A stretch of 46,337 nt of DNA from an uncultured Dysgonomonas sp. (GTDB taxonomy: Bacteria > Bacteroidota > Bacteroidia > Bacteroidales > Dysgonomonadaceae). The notes beneath the pieces were generated by a model. That model had not been told where the DNA came from. It ran no database searches and worked only from the letters and a program-made list of their open reading frames with translations. A program made the translations under genes and the position numbers. Of this stretch, positions 36,332-45,576 are shown piece after piece. Where the stretch lies: the NCBI GenBank assembly GCA_900556485.1, contig USOX01000023.1:1-46337 (forward strand). The letters are read 5' to 3'. Position 1 is the first letter of the stretch. Every line of letters starts with the position of its first letter.

Positions 36332-37078
36332 TTATTTTTTCTTTCCCTGGTTAGCTACTGCATCCATTAGTTTTTTGATTTCTTCAGGATCTCCTAAGAA
36401 ATAGTCTTTAACCAAATTCAAGTCGTTGTCAAATTCGAATACATAAGGAACAGCTGTAGGCAAGTTCAAGCTTACGATATCCTCATCTGAAATACCTTTC
36501 AGATACTTGATGATACCACGCAAGCTATTACCGTGAGCAGCAACAATAATTTCGTCATGTTCCATCATAGATGGGTAGATAACTTCTTGCCAGTAAGGAA
36601 GAATACGCTCAACTGTTTCTTTCAATGCCTCAGTCTCAGGAATGTAAGCTTTAGGCACTCCTGCATAACGAGGGTCTTGAGAAGCAGAACGAGAATCGCT
36701 CGGATCAAGTGGTGCAGGCGGTACATCGTAGCTACGTCTCCAAACCAAAACTTGCTCATCTCCGTATTTTTCAGCAGTTTCAGCTTTGTTCAAACCTTGA
36801 AGCATTCCGTAATGCTTTTCGTTCAGACGCCATGTTTTTTCAACAGGAATCCAATCCAAATCCATTTGATCAAGAATGTTATTCAATGTTTTGACTGCTC
36901 TTTTCAAATAAGAAGTATAAGCCATTGTAAATTTGAAACCTTCTTCTTTCAGCAATTTACCAGCTTTTACAGCTTCTTGTACTCCTTGTTCCGACAAGTC
37001 AACGTTTGTCCATCCGGTAAAGCGGTTTTCTTTGTTCCAAACGCTTTCTCCATGGCGAATCAATACTACTTTCTTCAT
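36332..37078 (-). CDS. gpmA: 2,3-bisphosphoglycerate-dependent phosphoglycerate mutase
   Basis: The 248-residue histidine phosphatase-fold enzyme interconverts 3- and 2-phosphoglycerate in glycolysis. The phosphohistidine is His9 in [10 protein letters not shown], with Glu87 in RLNEKHYG and His182 in [10 protein letters not shown] completing the site. [13 protein letters not shown] is the dPGM signature. A TAACTTTG -7-like box lies at 37117-37124 on the minus strand, 39 bases upstream of the ATG, and a strong terminator follows. Confidence 0.98.
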   Translation of the reverse strand: MKKVVLIRHGESVWNKENRFTGWTNVDLSEQGVQEAVKAGKLLKEEGFKFTMAYTSYLKRAVKTLNNILDQMDLDWIPVEKTWRLNEKHYGMLQGLNKAETAEKYGDEQVLVWRRSYDVPPAPLDPSDSRSASQDPRYAGVPKAYIPETEALKETVERILPYWQEVIYPSMMEHDEIIVAAHGNSLRGIIKYLKGISDEDIVSLNLPTAVPYVFEFDNDLNLVKDYFLGDPEEIKKLMDAVANQGKKK

Positions 37079-37173
37079 TTCTAGTTATAATTATAATTGT
37101 TATTTTTTTCGCAGTGCAAAGTTAATAAGAAGTTATGAATTATGGGTAATGAATAATAATATAAACATTTCCA

Positions 37174-37935
37174 TTATCTCACAAATACCCATTCTTTTTC
37201 GTCCGATAATTGCTGGTTAAAGCTATATCCTTCCACATCAAAGCTTTTCAGGTCTTCCACATTCGACAACTGGTTTTGAATGATAAAACGAGTCATCATT
37301 CCCCTCGCTTTCTTGGCATATACTACTATTTGCTTGTAGCCTTTAGCTGTGTGCTGCTTGAATATAGGAGTTATTATCTTATGATCTTTCGGCAACAATT
37401 TGCGGTCTACTGCTTTTGCATATTCTTTCGAAGCCAGATTCACCCATGTATTATCATCAGCTTTCATCTGAGAAGCAATATATTTACTTATAGTTTCGGT
37501 CCAGAATGCATATAAATTCTTACCCCGGTCATTTACCAAAGGTATCTGCATCTCCAGTCTGTATGGTTTGATCAGATCAAGAGGGCGAAGTACTCCGTAC
37601 AATCCCGAAATCAATAACAAATGCTTTTGAGCAAATTCTATTTCTTTTTCAGAAAGAGTTCTTGCATTCAATCCTTGATAAGCTATGCCATTATAAGCAA
37701 AAACAGCCTGCCGTTGTGGTGTTTTACTTAACGGAAAAGCATGTATATACTGATAAACATCGTGCGCCATCTGTGGATTGATATGCATCAAAGCAGCTAT
37801 TTCGCCAGATGTTGCACCTTCTAAGGATTTATATAATTTAGCTGCCTCTTTTGGATGCAAAGGAGAGGTTGCTTCCCGTTGAGGTATAGGTGATTCGAAA
37901 TCCTGCAATTTGGCAGGTGATAAGGTTATAATCAT
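37174..37935 (-). CDS. yaaA: YaaA family peroxide-stress protein
   Basis: The 253-residue protein belongs to the YaaA/UPF0246 (DUF328) family, which in E. coli lowers free iron and protects DNA during hydrogen peroxide stress. Family features are the start MIITLSPAKL, LISGLYGVLRPLDLIKPYRLEM and the late KKARGMMTRFIIQN. Length is usual. It lies 64 bases downstream of the LIC_10190-like gene on the same strand, possibly by read-through. Confidence 0.93.
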   Translation of the reverse strand: MIITLSPAKLQDFESPIPQREATSPLHPKEAAKLYKSLEGATSGEIAALMHINPQMAHDVYQYIHAFPLSKTPQRQAVFAYNGIAYQGLNARTLSEKEIEFAQKHLLLISGLYGVLRPLDLIKPYRLEMQIPLVNDRGKNLYAFWTETISKYIASQMKADDNTWVNLASKEYAKAVDRKLLPKDHKIITPIFKQHTAKGYKQIVVYAKKARGMMTRFIIQNQLSNVEDLKSFDVEGYSFNQQLSDEKEWVFVR

Positions 37936-37999
37936 AGATTTTGATCTTTTGAATGAATTAGTATAACACCCTGAAAAGAGTAAAGGTTTAATAACCTAG

Positions 38000-39715
38000 T
38001 TAATATTTAGGCTTAAAGCCATCTTCTATTCTATTGCCCCGCACTTCAAGATTATCTATTGGTTGTATCTTCGCATCTGTTTCGGATACACATGGTATTT
38101 TGTCTAATGGGAGAAAACCTGTTTTATAAATAGTGATTTCCCCAAGTTTAAATGAAGAATAGCTTCCTCCCATATTATATGCCGGAAACTGATCTTTATA
38201 AGAGTATGGTTCTATCCAAAGACTAGATATAGGCTTTGACTTGTCTCTTATCTCCTTTTCGCACAGTCTTAATTTATGGTAATAATAATTGTATGTCCGC
38301 TTTATTGGCAAAGATAAATAGAAGATTACCGAAAAATAAAAAACAAACAAACCTATTTTCGGATAAATCTTCTGCCTAGCTGACGAAATAAGCATACAAC
38401 CACTCAGAAATATAATAGCGAATACTGTCCCAAAAGCAAAGCGAATATCCGGAGCCGAAAAATACCAATATAAAAAGCCTAAAGCTAATACAAAATAAAG
38501 AAGATAAAGAACAGACGACTCTACTTTCTTCTTCAAAAAGCTAAATAATACCACTAGAGGGGATAAAGCTACAAGTAAAAGTGAAACCCCATACATGAAG
38601 TAATGCCCGAAGATGTAAGTTCCAAACTTAAAGTTTTCTCTTACTGTTTCAATGCCAACCTCTCCTATTTCCTTTATATATCTTCTCTGCTCTATTGCAA
38701 CGTCAACAGGTATTTTCCAATCGAAAGAAAAGATATCTATTTCGTGAAGAGGATATATTAAGTAACCGGATAAGATAACATTACGGATCAGCCATGTTAA
38801 TATAAAAAGCCCTGTTACAACCATTATATATACCATTGCCTTAACCTCTTTATTCTTAAAACCTAAATACAGGCTATATAAAGAAATAAGTGCAAAAAAT
38901 GCAACAGACAGTTTAAATGTCACCATAGCTACAGGCACCCATATAAATAGTAAATACTTATTGCTCAGAATATGAGGATATAGAATAATTTTAGCTGCCA
39001 GATAAAATATAATAAGGTTAGGTATTACATCAGTAGATGTATCCGTTAATGCACTCAGAGAATTAAAGATAAAGGCAGCCCATACTAAAACTAACAATAT
39101 ACGTTTTACTTCATAATTCGAACGGATACATTCATACAATACCCAGCCGGTCATATATGTAGCCAATAGGGCTTGTAATGTATATACAGGCTGATCGAAA
39201 AGAAAACGAAATGTGAATATAGAACTAATAAGCATATAGTTAGAGTTGAACCCAAGCCTATCTTCAAGGTTTGCCAATCCTGGTATTACCGGATATTCTT
39301 CGTACCATCTGATAGCCTGATAGTGATAATACGAAGGATCAGCACCACCAAATGTCCATAAAAAAACCCCTCCTAATGAAAAGAATACAATAACAAATCC
39401 GATTAATTGAGCAGCCGATAATTGAGATAAAGATACTTTCGTCCGATTTATTATATCCAACAAATGTCTTCTTTGTATAATCCAATAGATGACACAAGTA
39501 ATTAGAGATAAAAACAGAGCAATTGTACCTGAAGCAACAAACAAAGAAGATATACTTAGTAATAAAGTGGTAATACACATTCCTAAAATAAAAGTATCTG
39601 TATATCCGTACTCTTCATTTCGAAAGGTCATTTTTTGATATGTGTGAATAAGTAAATCTCCCAAGGATAGGAAAATTACTGAGATCACTATCCAAGAAAT
39701 CAGTATAGCCAACAT
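38000..39715 (-). CDS. Polytopic membrane protein, LIC_10190-like, glycan-locus copy
   Basis: The 571-residue protein has about 12 membrane segments and is a clear paralogue of the protein at 27094-28824. They share the start (MLAILISWIV versus MLANFVIWIL), the loop YYHYQAIRWYEEYPVIPGLA, the NSNYMLISSIFTFRF segment, VILSGYLIYPLHEIDIFSFD and the terminal RGNRIEDGFK. It follows the GT2 gene by 52 bases and the flippase gene beyond, so here the family looks tied to surface-glycan assembly, perhaps as a polymerase-like or GT-C-like enzyme. That role is inferred from context only. Confidence 0.75.
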   Translation of the reverse strand: MLAILISWIVISVIFLSLGDLLIHTYQKMTFRNEEYGYTDTFILGMCITTLLLSISSLFVASGTIALFLSLITCVIYWIIQRRHLLDIINRTKVSLSQLSAAQLIGFVIVFFSLGGVFLWTFGGADPSYYHYQAIRWYEEYPVIPGLANLEDRLGFNSNYMLISSIFTFRFLFDQPVYTLQALLATYMTGWVLYECIRSNYEVKRILLVLVWAAFIFNSLSALTDTSTDVIPNLIIFYLAAKIILYPHILSNKYLLFIWVPVAMVTFKLSVAFFALISLYSLYLGFKNKEVKAMVYIMVVTGLFILTWLIRNVILSGYLIYPLHEIDIFSFDWKIPVDVAIEQRRYIKEIGEVGIETVRENFKFGTYIFGHYFMYGVSLLLVALSPLVVLFSFLKKKVESSVLYLLYFVLALGFLYWYFSAPDIRFAFGTVFAIIFLSGCMLISSARQKIYPKIGLFVFYFSVIFYLSLPIKRTYNYYYHKLRLCEKEIRDKSKPISSLWIEPYSYKDQFPAYNMGGSYSSFKLGEITIYKTGFLPLDKIPCVSETDAKIQPIDNLEVRGNRIEDGFKPKY

Positions 39716-39767
39716 AAGTTATTATGTATAATTTTGTAGTTTTTAATAAAGTCTATTTTTTATATTA

Positions 39768-40646
39768 TCATTTACTCAACACCTGTCCTACCCTCTTTTT
39801 TATATAATAATAAAATGAGGTAATAGAATCAGAAACTGTAAAAGTAAATGTCGTATTTGGTAATATTTTTTTCAACGAAGCATCATTGAAGACCTTCTCT
39901 CGTCCCAATACCCTTAATAAGGAATTCCTATATTTAGACGATTTATCATTGAGGTCAAACTTTTGATGCAGATATATCTTTTCAGCTATTCTCGTTTTGC
40001 ATCCTGCTAAAAGAGAATATGTTGCCTGATGTTCACTAACACCAATATTTACTAATATTTCGGGAGTAAATGCAAACGAGTTTCGCTTCATTACCCTTAT
40101 ATAGAAATCTGTATCTACTACCCAAACCAAATCCGGATCGAATAAATATCCCTTATGGTTTCTGAAAATACTAATACTAGGCGCTCCCAGTTTGTTTCCT
40201 AAAGCTAAAAACTCAGGGTCTTCTTTTATTTTCGACAGAAACAAAGGGTTCAATATATGTACTTTCTTTATACCATTAGTATCAATATCACAACTACTCG
40301 AAAATGCAATATCTACATCAGGATTATTATCTAATAAATGTACATAAGCCTCCAAGCTATTTGGTAAAGAAAACCAGTCATCATGGTGCAGTATTTTAAT
40401 ATAATCACCACCGGCCATTTCAAGCCCTTTGTTCCAATTTGCAGGAGAACCTAAAGACGGTTTATTCCTGATATACCGGATACGCTCATCCTGATAGGTA
40501 GTTACTAATCTTTCCAGTTCATCATTAGGCGAATCGTCTGTTATGATAACCTCATAATCAGAAAAAGTCTGTATCAATACCGAATCGAGGCATCGCTTTA
40601 AAAAATCAACATGTTTATATACAGGGATACAGATACTTACTTTCAT
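39768..40646 (-). CDS. Family 2 glycosyltransferase
   Basis: The 292-residue GT-A enzyme has the opening VSICIPVYKHVDFLKRCLDS, the nucleotide-sugar motif TDDSPND (36-42), and a DxD-like site ILHHDDWF (85-92). It transfers a sugar from an activated donor to a cell-envelope glycan. No membrane anchor is evident, so it is probably a peripheral cytoplasmic-face enzyme. Its ATG overlaps the TGA of the flippase gene by four bases (40643-40646), so translation is coupled. Confidence 0.93.
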   Translation of the reverse strand: MKVSICIPVYKHVDFLKRCLDSVLIQTFSDYEVIITDDSPNDELERLVTTYQDERIRYIRNKPSLGSPANWNKGLEMAGGDYIKILHHDDWFSLPNSLEAYVHLLDNNPDVDIAFSSSCDIDTNGIKKVHILNPLFLSKIKEDPEFLALGNKLGAPSISIFRNHKGYLFDPDLVWVVDTDFYIRVMKRNSFAFTPEILVNIGVSEHQATYSLLAGCKTRIAEKIYLHQKFDLNDKSSKYRNSLLRVLGREKVFNDASLKKILPNTTFTFTVSDSITSFYYYIKKRVGQVLSK

Positions 40647-42088
40647 CGTACAGGCTTCTTTTTGATATATTCTACAGCTTCATTCAATATCTTAGAGCCA
40701 GAATAATAGACAATACCAATATACAAAATGCCAACAAATACAACCTGACTAATTAATAGAATAATAGAATTGAATATTAGGTATTTAAGAAGATACCCAC
40801 AAACAATACATAATAAAGATATAACAAAATAAGGGAACAAATCTTTCACTAATTCGAATATTTTATATCCTATCAATTTATTGGATATCATGCAAGAAAC
40901 CACATACCGTATGAAATATGAAAATGACAACCCTCCTATATAGAACAGGTAGTGCAAATTGAAAAAGTATGGAATAGCTATGGCACAAAGAATAAATATA
41001 CCCTGAAAAATAGTTAGAGCTAGTATCTTTCCCGATTTTCCTTTTATTCTTAATATGTCTCCATTTGCTGTTTCCAATCCGGCGAAGAGTCCGCCAAAAC
41101 ATAATAACTGCAAAATAGGAACCGCATCATTCCATTGTTCACCTAACAGGTAAATAAAAGGCCTTGCAACCAATGCCATTCCCATAAACATAGGGAAAAT
41201 AATAAGAGCTTTGATACGGATAAACTTACGGAATGCGCTTTTCAACTTCACCTCATCATGAATAGTCGACAATATTGGAAAAGACACATTATATACCGAA
41301 CCATTAAGCAAGTCGTTTGCCGAATTATAGTTTTTCGAAGCCTGATTATATAATCCTCCTACATCCCACGAATATATTTTAGCTATTAAGCTCTGAGGCA
41401 GATTGGCCATCACAGCATTCAACAAACTACCCAAAAGCAATTTAGAACTGAAAGAAAATAAATCCTTGAACGACTCCATACTAAAAGAACCCGAAGGACG
41501 CCATTTACTAAATATCCAAAGTCCGCACATTTTAAGGAATGTCCATAGCACAACCTGTGAAGCTAAGGCCCACACCCCAAAGCCAAACAATGCAAGGATC
41601 AAGGCTACAGAATAAGAAACAAATATAGCAGTAGCATTAATCTTTGTTATCAGTTTATAATTGATTTCCTTTATCAGTTTTGCATTCTGTATTACAGCAA
41701 AGGAATTGAACAAGAAAGATAAGAACAGAAAACGGGATAAGGGAGTGAAAATCTCATTCTCATTAAAATTGCTTATCAGTGGCGCCAGAAAAAACAAAAG
41801 TAAATACAGGAAAACACCAATAGATACATTGATACAAAATACTGTAGTATAATCGGAAGGAGTGACCTCTTTCTTGCGGATAAGGGCTGTACTAAAGCCA
41901 CTTTCGTGCAAAATATTAGCGACTGCTGTAAAGATGGCTAATGCACCTATCAGCCCAAACTCATCTTTATTGATCATTCGTGCTAATAAGATACCTGCAA
42001 CTAATACGAAACCATTCTGGAATATCTTATCAAGAAAACTCCAGCTAAGTCCCGAAAACGTTTTATCCTTCAGTGATTTTTCTTCCAT
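40643..42088 (-). CDS. Polysaccharide flippase, MOP superfamily
   Basis: The 481-residue protein has about 14 hydrophobic helices. It opens LKDKTFSGLSWSFLDKIFQN, as is usual for Wzx-like lipopolysaccharide/teichoic acid exporters of the MOP superfamily, with ARMINKDEFGLIGALAIFTA and SGFSTALIRKKEVTPSDYTT following. It would flip lipid-linked oligosaccharides across the inner membrane. It overlaps the glycosyltransferase gene by four bases and starts 71 bases after the SUKH-like gene. Confidence 0.93.
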   Translation of the reverse strand: MEEKSLKDKTFSGLSWSFLDKIFQNGFVLVAGILLARMINKDEFGLIGALAIFTAVANILHESGFSTALIRKKEVTPSDYTTVFCINVSIGVFLYLLLFFLAPLISNFNENEIFTPLSRFLFLSFLFNSFAVIQNAKLIKEINYKLITKINATAIFVSYSVALILALFGFGVWALASQVVLWTFLKMCGLWIFSKWRPSGSFSMESFKDLFSFSSKLLLGSLLNAVMANLPQSLIAKIYSWDVGGLYNQASKNYNSANDLLNGSVYNVSFPILSTIHDEVKLKSAFRKFIRIKALIIFPMFMGMALVARPFIYLLGEQWNDAVPILQLLCFGGLFAGLETANGDILRIKGKSGKILALTIFQGIFILCAIAIPYFFNLHYLFYIGGLSFSYFIRYVVSCMISNKLIGYKIFELVKDLFPYFVISLLCIVCGYLLKYLIFNSIILLISQVVFVGILYIGIVYYSGSKILNEAVEYIKKKPVR

Positions 42089-42159
42089 TAAAGAACCTCA
42101 ATACTTTACTCTGAGCAAAATTAAGCTTTATATTGCGAACTACCTTCCCGGCAGACTCC

Positions 42160-42957
42160 TTATTTCTTCTTTTTTATAATTTCATTGTCAATTATCTTAT
42201 AATTGGCTTTTGTCAATTGGAATGTATCTACAAAATTATCAATAAACTCTTTATCATTACATCCCAATAATATATCAATGGTAAACTGCCCTCCTCTAAA
42301 CCAAGCTATAGCACCATATTCTTTATTATAGAATAGTGTATGATCATAATAATCAAACCCTGGTACACGTTTAAAAAAATCTGCGTATCGCTCTTCTCCC
42401 TCCCGGCTTGGATAAAGGCTCCTGAATCCTTTTAAGCGGCTATAAGCTACGGTTTTCATATGAGTAAGAGCATAACAATATAAATCTGTACACGATTGCT
42501 GGCAAAGAGACATTACATCCTGCGGCCAATACCATCCGTGCCCTTTAACATAATAAACCATCCTATCTTTCTCCAAATCCACTCCCCATGCATATTTTGT
42601 GCCCTGAGTTTTATAAACGAGGTTATTTTCGTCAACATATAACTTATCTAATGGCAAAAATGATACTTTTTCTAAGCGGGATGATAAGAAAGATGGTTCA
42701 TTCCCAATGTAGCTATATATCAGTTTTATAACAGATGGCAATGATATGCCCAAGCGTTTTTCTACTCCTTTTATTTCCTTATTTGAAATTCCACTTTGCT
42801 TTACATTTATTTTTAAGGTATCTTTCAGGCAGTCCATCCAACTTTTAAATTCCTCTAAATCCTCATCCGTAACCCTGTGATTGTTCCAATAATGATTGAC
42901 CTTATTACCATTTTGATCTATCCCGTAGCCATTAATCTCATCCTCGTTGTATTTCAT
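42160..42957 (-). CDS. SMI1/KNR4 (SUKH) family protein
   Basis: The 265-residue soluble protein has a SUKH-like core: ISNKEIKGVEKRLGISLPSV (about 57-76), then KLIYSYIGNEPSF, FLPLDKLYVDENN and YAWGVDLEKD. The rest is tryptophan/tyrosine-rich (GHGWYWPQDV, GAIAWFRGGQF). SUKH proteins often serve as immunity to contact-dependent or RHS-type toxins. No toxin gene is adjacent; it heads the flippase/glycosyltransferase group. It may be an orphan immunity gene or a general SMI1-fold protein. The family call is moderately strong, the role unknown. Confidence 0.7.
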   Translation of the reverse strand: MKYNEDEINGYGIDQNGNKVNHYWNNHRVTDEDLEEFKSWMDCLKDTLKINVKQSGISNKEIKGVEKRLGISLPSVIKLIYSYIGNEPSFLSSRLEKVSFLPLDKLYVDENNLVYKTQGTKYAWGVDLEKDRMVYYVKGHGWYWPQDVMSLCQQSCTDLYCYALTHMKTVAYSRLKGFRSLYPSREGEERYADFFKRVPGFDYYDHTLFYNKEYGAIAWFRGGQFTIDILLGCNDKEFIDNFVDTFQLTKANYKIIDNEIIKKKK

Positions 42958-43070
42958 TCTAGTATAGGTTTGTAGTTTCTGCTTACAAAGAAAACAGATT
43001 AATTTTTATTAGTGTTATAAATTAACCAAAACAATCTATCTCTTTCTACTTACATAATCCATTATATAAC

Positions 43071-43100
43071 AAAAAAGTGCAACCTGTTTAGGTTGCACTT
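43071..43100 (-). terminator. Terminator of tsf
   Basis: Perfect 11-bp stem AAGTGCAACCT/AGGTTGCACTT (43075-43085, 43090-43100) with loop GTTT and a T-run on the minus strand, 24 bases past the tsf stop. It closes the ribosomal protein cluster. Confidence 0.88.
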
Positions 43101-43123
43101 CCTTATATTTATTCCCTTACGGA

Positions 43124-43948
43124 TTATTCTGCATTCAAAGTAAAGCGTTTGAAAGCTGTTACTGTTAAATCCTTATCATTAGCTGCAAGATATTGAGCTA
43201 CTGTTTGTTTTGGATTTTTGATAAATTCTTGTTGAAGAAGAGTAAATTCTTTGTAGAATTTGTTCAAAGCTCCTTCAGCAATTTTATCAAGCAAGTTTTC
43301 TGGTTTACCAGCTTCAACAGCTTTTTCTCTTGCGATAGTAAGCTCTCTTTGTTTAACTTCTTCAGAAACTTCTTCCGGAACAAGAGCTACCGGATTCATT
43401 GCAGCAATTTGCATAGCTACATCTTTAGCCACCTGAGTATCAACTCCAGCTTTGTTGAAACCAACAATTGCAGCTAATTTGTTTCCTGGGTGAATGTATG
43501 CTACTACTGTAGGAGCTGTAATTTGCTCATATACATTTAATTCCATTTTTTCACCTGTAACACCCATTCTGTCTGTTACAAGTTCTGCTACTGTACGATC
43601 GCCAACTTTGATAGCTTTCAATGCATCCATATCTTCAGGCTTGTTTGCCAAAGCTGCATCAAGGATAGCTTGAGTCATACCTACGAAATCACCGTTCATT
43701 GCTACGAAGTCAGTTTCGCAGTTTACAGCAACAAGAGCAGCAAAATCGCCACTAGTAGAAGCAATTACACAACCTTCCGTAGCATCGCGGTCTTCACGTT
43801 TTGCTGCGAAAGCCTGTCCTTTTTTACGAATTATCTCGATTGCTTTGTCAAAATCTCCTTCTGCTTCTGTCAAAGCATTTTTACAATCCATCATACCGGC
43901 ACCTGTCATTTTGCGTAGGTGTTGGATATCAGCCATTGATATTGCCAT
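43124..43948 (-). CDS. tsf: Translation elongation factor Ts
   Basis: The 274-residue EF-Ts is the nucleotide exchange factor of EF-Tu. The UBA-like N-terminus (ADIQHLRKMTGAGMMDCKNA) is followed by the core exchange region (CVIASTSGDFAALVAVNCET then DFVAMN). An AAGGAG ribosome site lies about 8 bases before the ATG at 43948. Unlike the tight rpsB-tsf pair of many bacteria, the gene is 188 bases from rpsB with a strong terminator and a hairpin between. Confidence 0.98.
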   Translation of the reverse strand: MAISMADIQHLRKMTGAGMMDCKNALTEAEGDFDKAIEIIRKKGQAFAAKREDRDATEGCVIASTSGDFAALVAVNCETDFVAMNGDFVGMTQAILDAALANKPEDMDALKAIKVGDRTVAELVTDRMGVTGEKMELNVYEQITAPTVVAYIHPGNKLAAIVGFNKAGVDTQVAKDVAMQIAAMNPVALVPEEVSEEVKQRELTIAREKAVEAGKPENLLDKIAEGALNKFYKEFTLLQQEFIKNPKQTVAQYLAANDKDLTVTAFKRFTLNAE

Positions 43949-44003
43949 GTTTTTCTCCTTTTTATTTTAGTGTTTATAAATATCTTTAGTTTTTAGTATA
44001 CAA

Positions 44004-44044
44004 GTTTACGAGTGTTTCTACTCTGGACAGAAAGTCTCGTAAAC
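44004..44044 (-). promoter_or_regulatory. Hairpin in the tsf leader
   Basis: Outer arms GTTTACGAG/CTCGTAAAC and inner arms TTTCT/AGAAA form a nested stem-loop about 55 bases upstream of the tsf ATG. It lies after the rpsB terminator in the direction of transcription, so it may belong to a separate tsf leader RNA. Function unknown. Confidence 0.4.
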
Positions 44045-44068
44045 TAGAATTCTCTTAAAAACTTTAAT

Positions 44069-44123
44069 AAAAAAAGACCAAGAAATAGTCTCTAAGAATG
44101 CTCTTAGAGGCTAATTCTTAGTC
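44069..44123 (-). terminator. Strong terminator between rpsB and tsf
   Basis: Two 22-base arms (44076-44097, 44102-44123) pair with few mismatches around CTCTAAGA/TCTTAGAG, followed on the minus strand by seven T (44069-44075). It lies 13 bases past the rpsB stop. It should end or reduce transcription before tsf. Confidence 0.85.
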
Positions 44124-44136
44124 TATCTATTTTCTA

Positions 44137-44988
44137 TTATTCTTCGTCCTCTTTAGCAAACTTGCTTGCTACAGCAGCATTGATTGCTTCTTGGTCTTCT
44201 TTTTCTACAACAACTTTCTTAGCTCCTGCTTTTGCTTTACGCTCTCTGCGTGGTGCATCACCTTCTTGAGCTTCGGCAGCATTAGCATCAGCTTTTTCGA
44301 TCTTTCTTTCTTCCAGACCTTCTTTAATGCTGTCGCAAAGGCTACCTAGAATCAACTCGATAGATTTAGCTGCATCATCATTTGCAGGAATTACGAAGTC
44401 GATATCTTCCGGATTAGAATTTGTATCTACCATAGCAAATACAGGTATTCCAAGACGGTTAGCTTCTCTTACTGCGATGTGCTCTTTCATCATGTCAACA
44501 ACGAACAATGCAGACGGAAGACGAGTCAAGTCCTGAATAGAACCTAAAGTTTTTTCAAGTTTCGCACGTTGACGAGTTACCTGAAGTCTTTCTCTTTTCG
44601 ACAAAGTATCGAAAGTACCGTCTTTTACCATTTTGTCGATAGTAGACATTTTTTTAACAGCCTTACGGATAGTAGGGAAGTTAGTCAACATACCTCCTGG
44701 CCAACGCTCTACTACATATGGCATGTTTACAGATTGAGCTAAATCAGCTACAACTTGTTTTGCTTGTTTCTTAGTTGCAACAAACAATATTTTTTTTCCA
44801 GATTTTGCTATTTGTCTCAATGCAGACGCAGCATCTTCTGTCTTAGCTATTGTTTTATAAAGGTCAATGATATGAATACCATTGCGCTCCATAAAGATAT
44901 AAGGAGCCATAGCAGGATTCCACTTTCTTTTTAAGTGACCGAAGTGTACTCCAGCTTCTAATAATTGGTCGAATTCTAATTTTGCCAT
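44137..44988 (-). CDS. rpsB: 30S ribosomal protein S2
   Basis: The 283-residue S2 has the signatures LEAGVHFGHLKRKWNPAM, IHIIDLYKTI, RWPGGMLTNFPTIRK and FAMVDTNSNPEDIDFVIPAN. It carries a C-terminal extension (about 228-283) rich in Lys, Glu and Ala, common in Bacteroidetes S2. It follows rpsI by 195 bases; this gap holds a candidate structured leader. A strong terminator follows directly. Confidence 0.98.
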   Translation of the reverse strand: MAKLEFDQLLEAGVHFGHLKRKWNPAMAPYIFMERNGIHIIDLYKTIAKTEDAASALRQIAKSGKKILFVATKKQAKQVVADLAQSVNMPYVVERWPGGMLTNFPTIRKAVKKMSTIDKMVKDGTFDTLSKRERLQVTRQRAKLEKTLGSIQDLTRLPSALFVVDMMKEHIAVREANRLGIPVFAMVDTNSNPEDIDFVIPANDDAAKSIELILGSLCDSIKEGLEERKIEKADANAAEAQEGDAPRRERKAKAGAKKVVVEKEDQEAINAAVASKFAKEDEE

Positions 44989-45034
44989 TTTTAGTTTTTT
45001 TCTTTCGTTTACTTTCTTTTTCTGTTAGCGAATC

Positions 45035-45151
45035 ACCGGGTAGCTCATTTTGGGAAGTCCCGGCAATTTAGATACTAAACGTAATTTCAGAGATGAGAGC
45101 CGACTCATCATTATATTTAAACCAACTTGAACTTTTAAGCGGCAATAGCCG
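45035..45151 (-). promoter_or_regulatory. Candidate structured leader upstream of rpsB
   Basis: Within the 195-base rpsI-rpsB gap, two GC-rich hairpins stand out from AT-rich surroundings: CCGGG/CCCGG (45036-45040, 45059-45063) and CGGC-AATA-GCCG (45140-45151). No T-run follows, so they do not look like terminators. Ribosomal protein S2 genes are often controlled through their leaders by the protein product; here that is inference. Confidence 0.4.
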
Positions 45152-45183
45152 TGAAAGCGTAATTGGGTAAAATAATATCCAAA

Positions 45184-45570
45184 TTAACGTTTTGAGAATT
45201 GAAATCTTTTTCTTGCTTTTGGTTGTCCCGGTTTTTTACGTTCTACAACACGTGGGTCGCGAGTCATAAATCCTTCAGCTCTTAGCGCAGCTTTATCTTC
45301 AGGGTTCATTTTCACCAAAGCACGAGCGATACCAAGGCGAGCAGCTTCTGCCTGTCCTTTATATCCACCTCCGTTAAGGTTAATCTTGATGTCATATTTT
45401 TCAGCAACAGCTAATTTGTTTAGCGGTTGTTTTACAACATACTGAAGAATTGTTGAAGGGAAGTAATTATCTAGTTCACGTTTGTTGATCACTATTTTTC
45501 CGGTTCCTTCGCTTACGAATACGCGAGCTACAGCAGCCTTACGTCTTCCTATTGCATTTACTACTTCCAT
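45184..45570 (-). CDS. rpsI: 30S ribosomal protein S9
   Basis: The 128-residue S9 has the typical opening VNAIGRRKAAVARVFVSEGT, the NGGGYKGQAEAARLGIARAL core and the basic C-terminal tail KARKRFQFSKR, whose last residues reach the P-site tRNA. It starts 6 bases after the rplM stop, the conserved L13-S9 operon. Confidence 0.99.
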   Translation of the reverse strand: MEVVNAIGRRKAAVARVFVSEGTGKIVINKRELDNYFPSTILQYVVKQPLNKLAVAEKYDIKINLNGGGYKGQAEAARLGIARALVKMNPEDKAALRAEGFMTRDPRVVERKKPGQPKARKRFQFSKR

Positions 45571-45576
45571 TAATTA

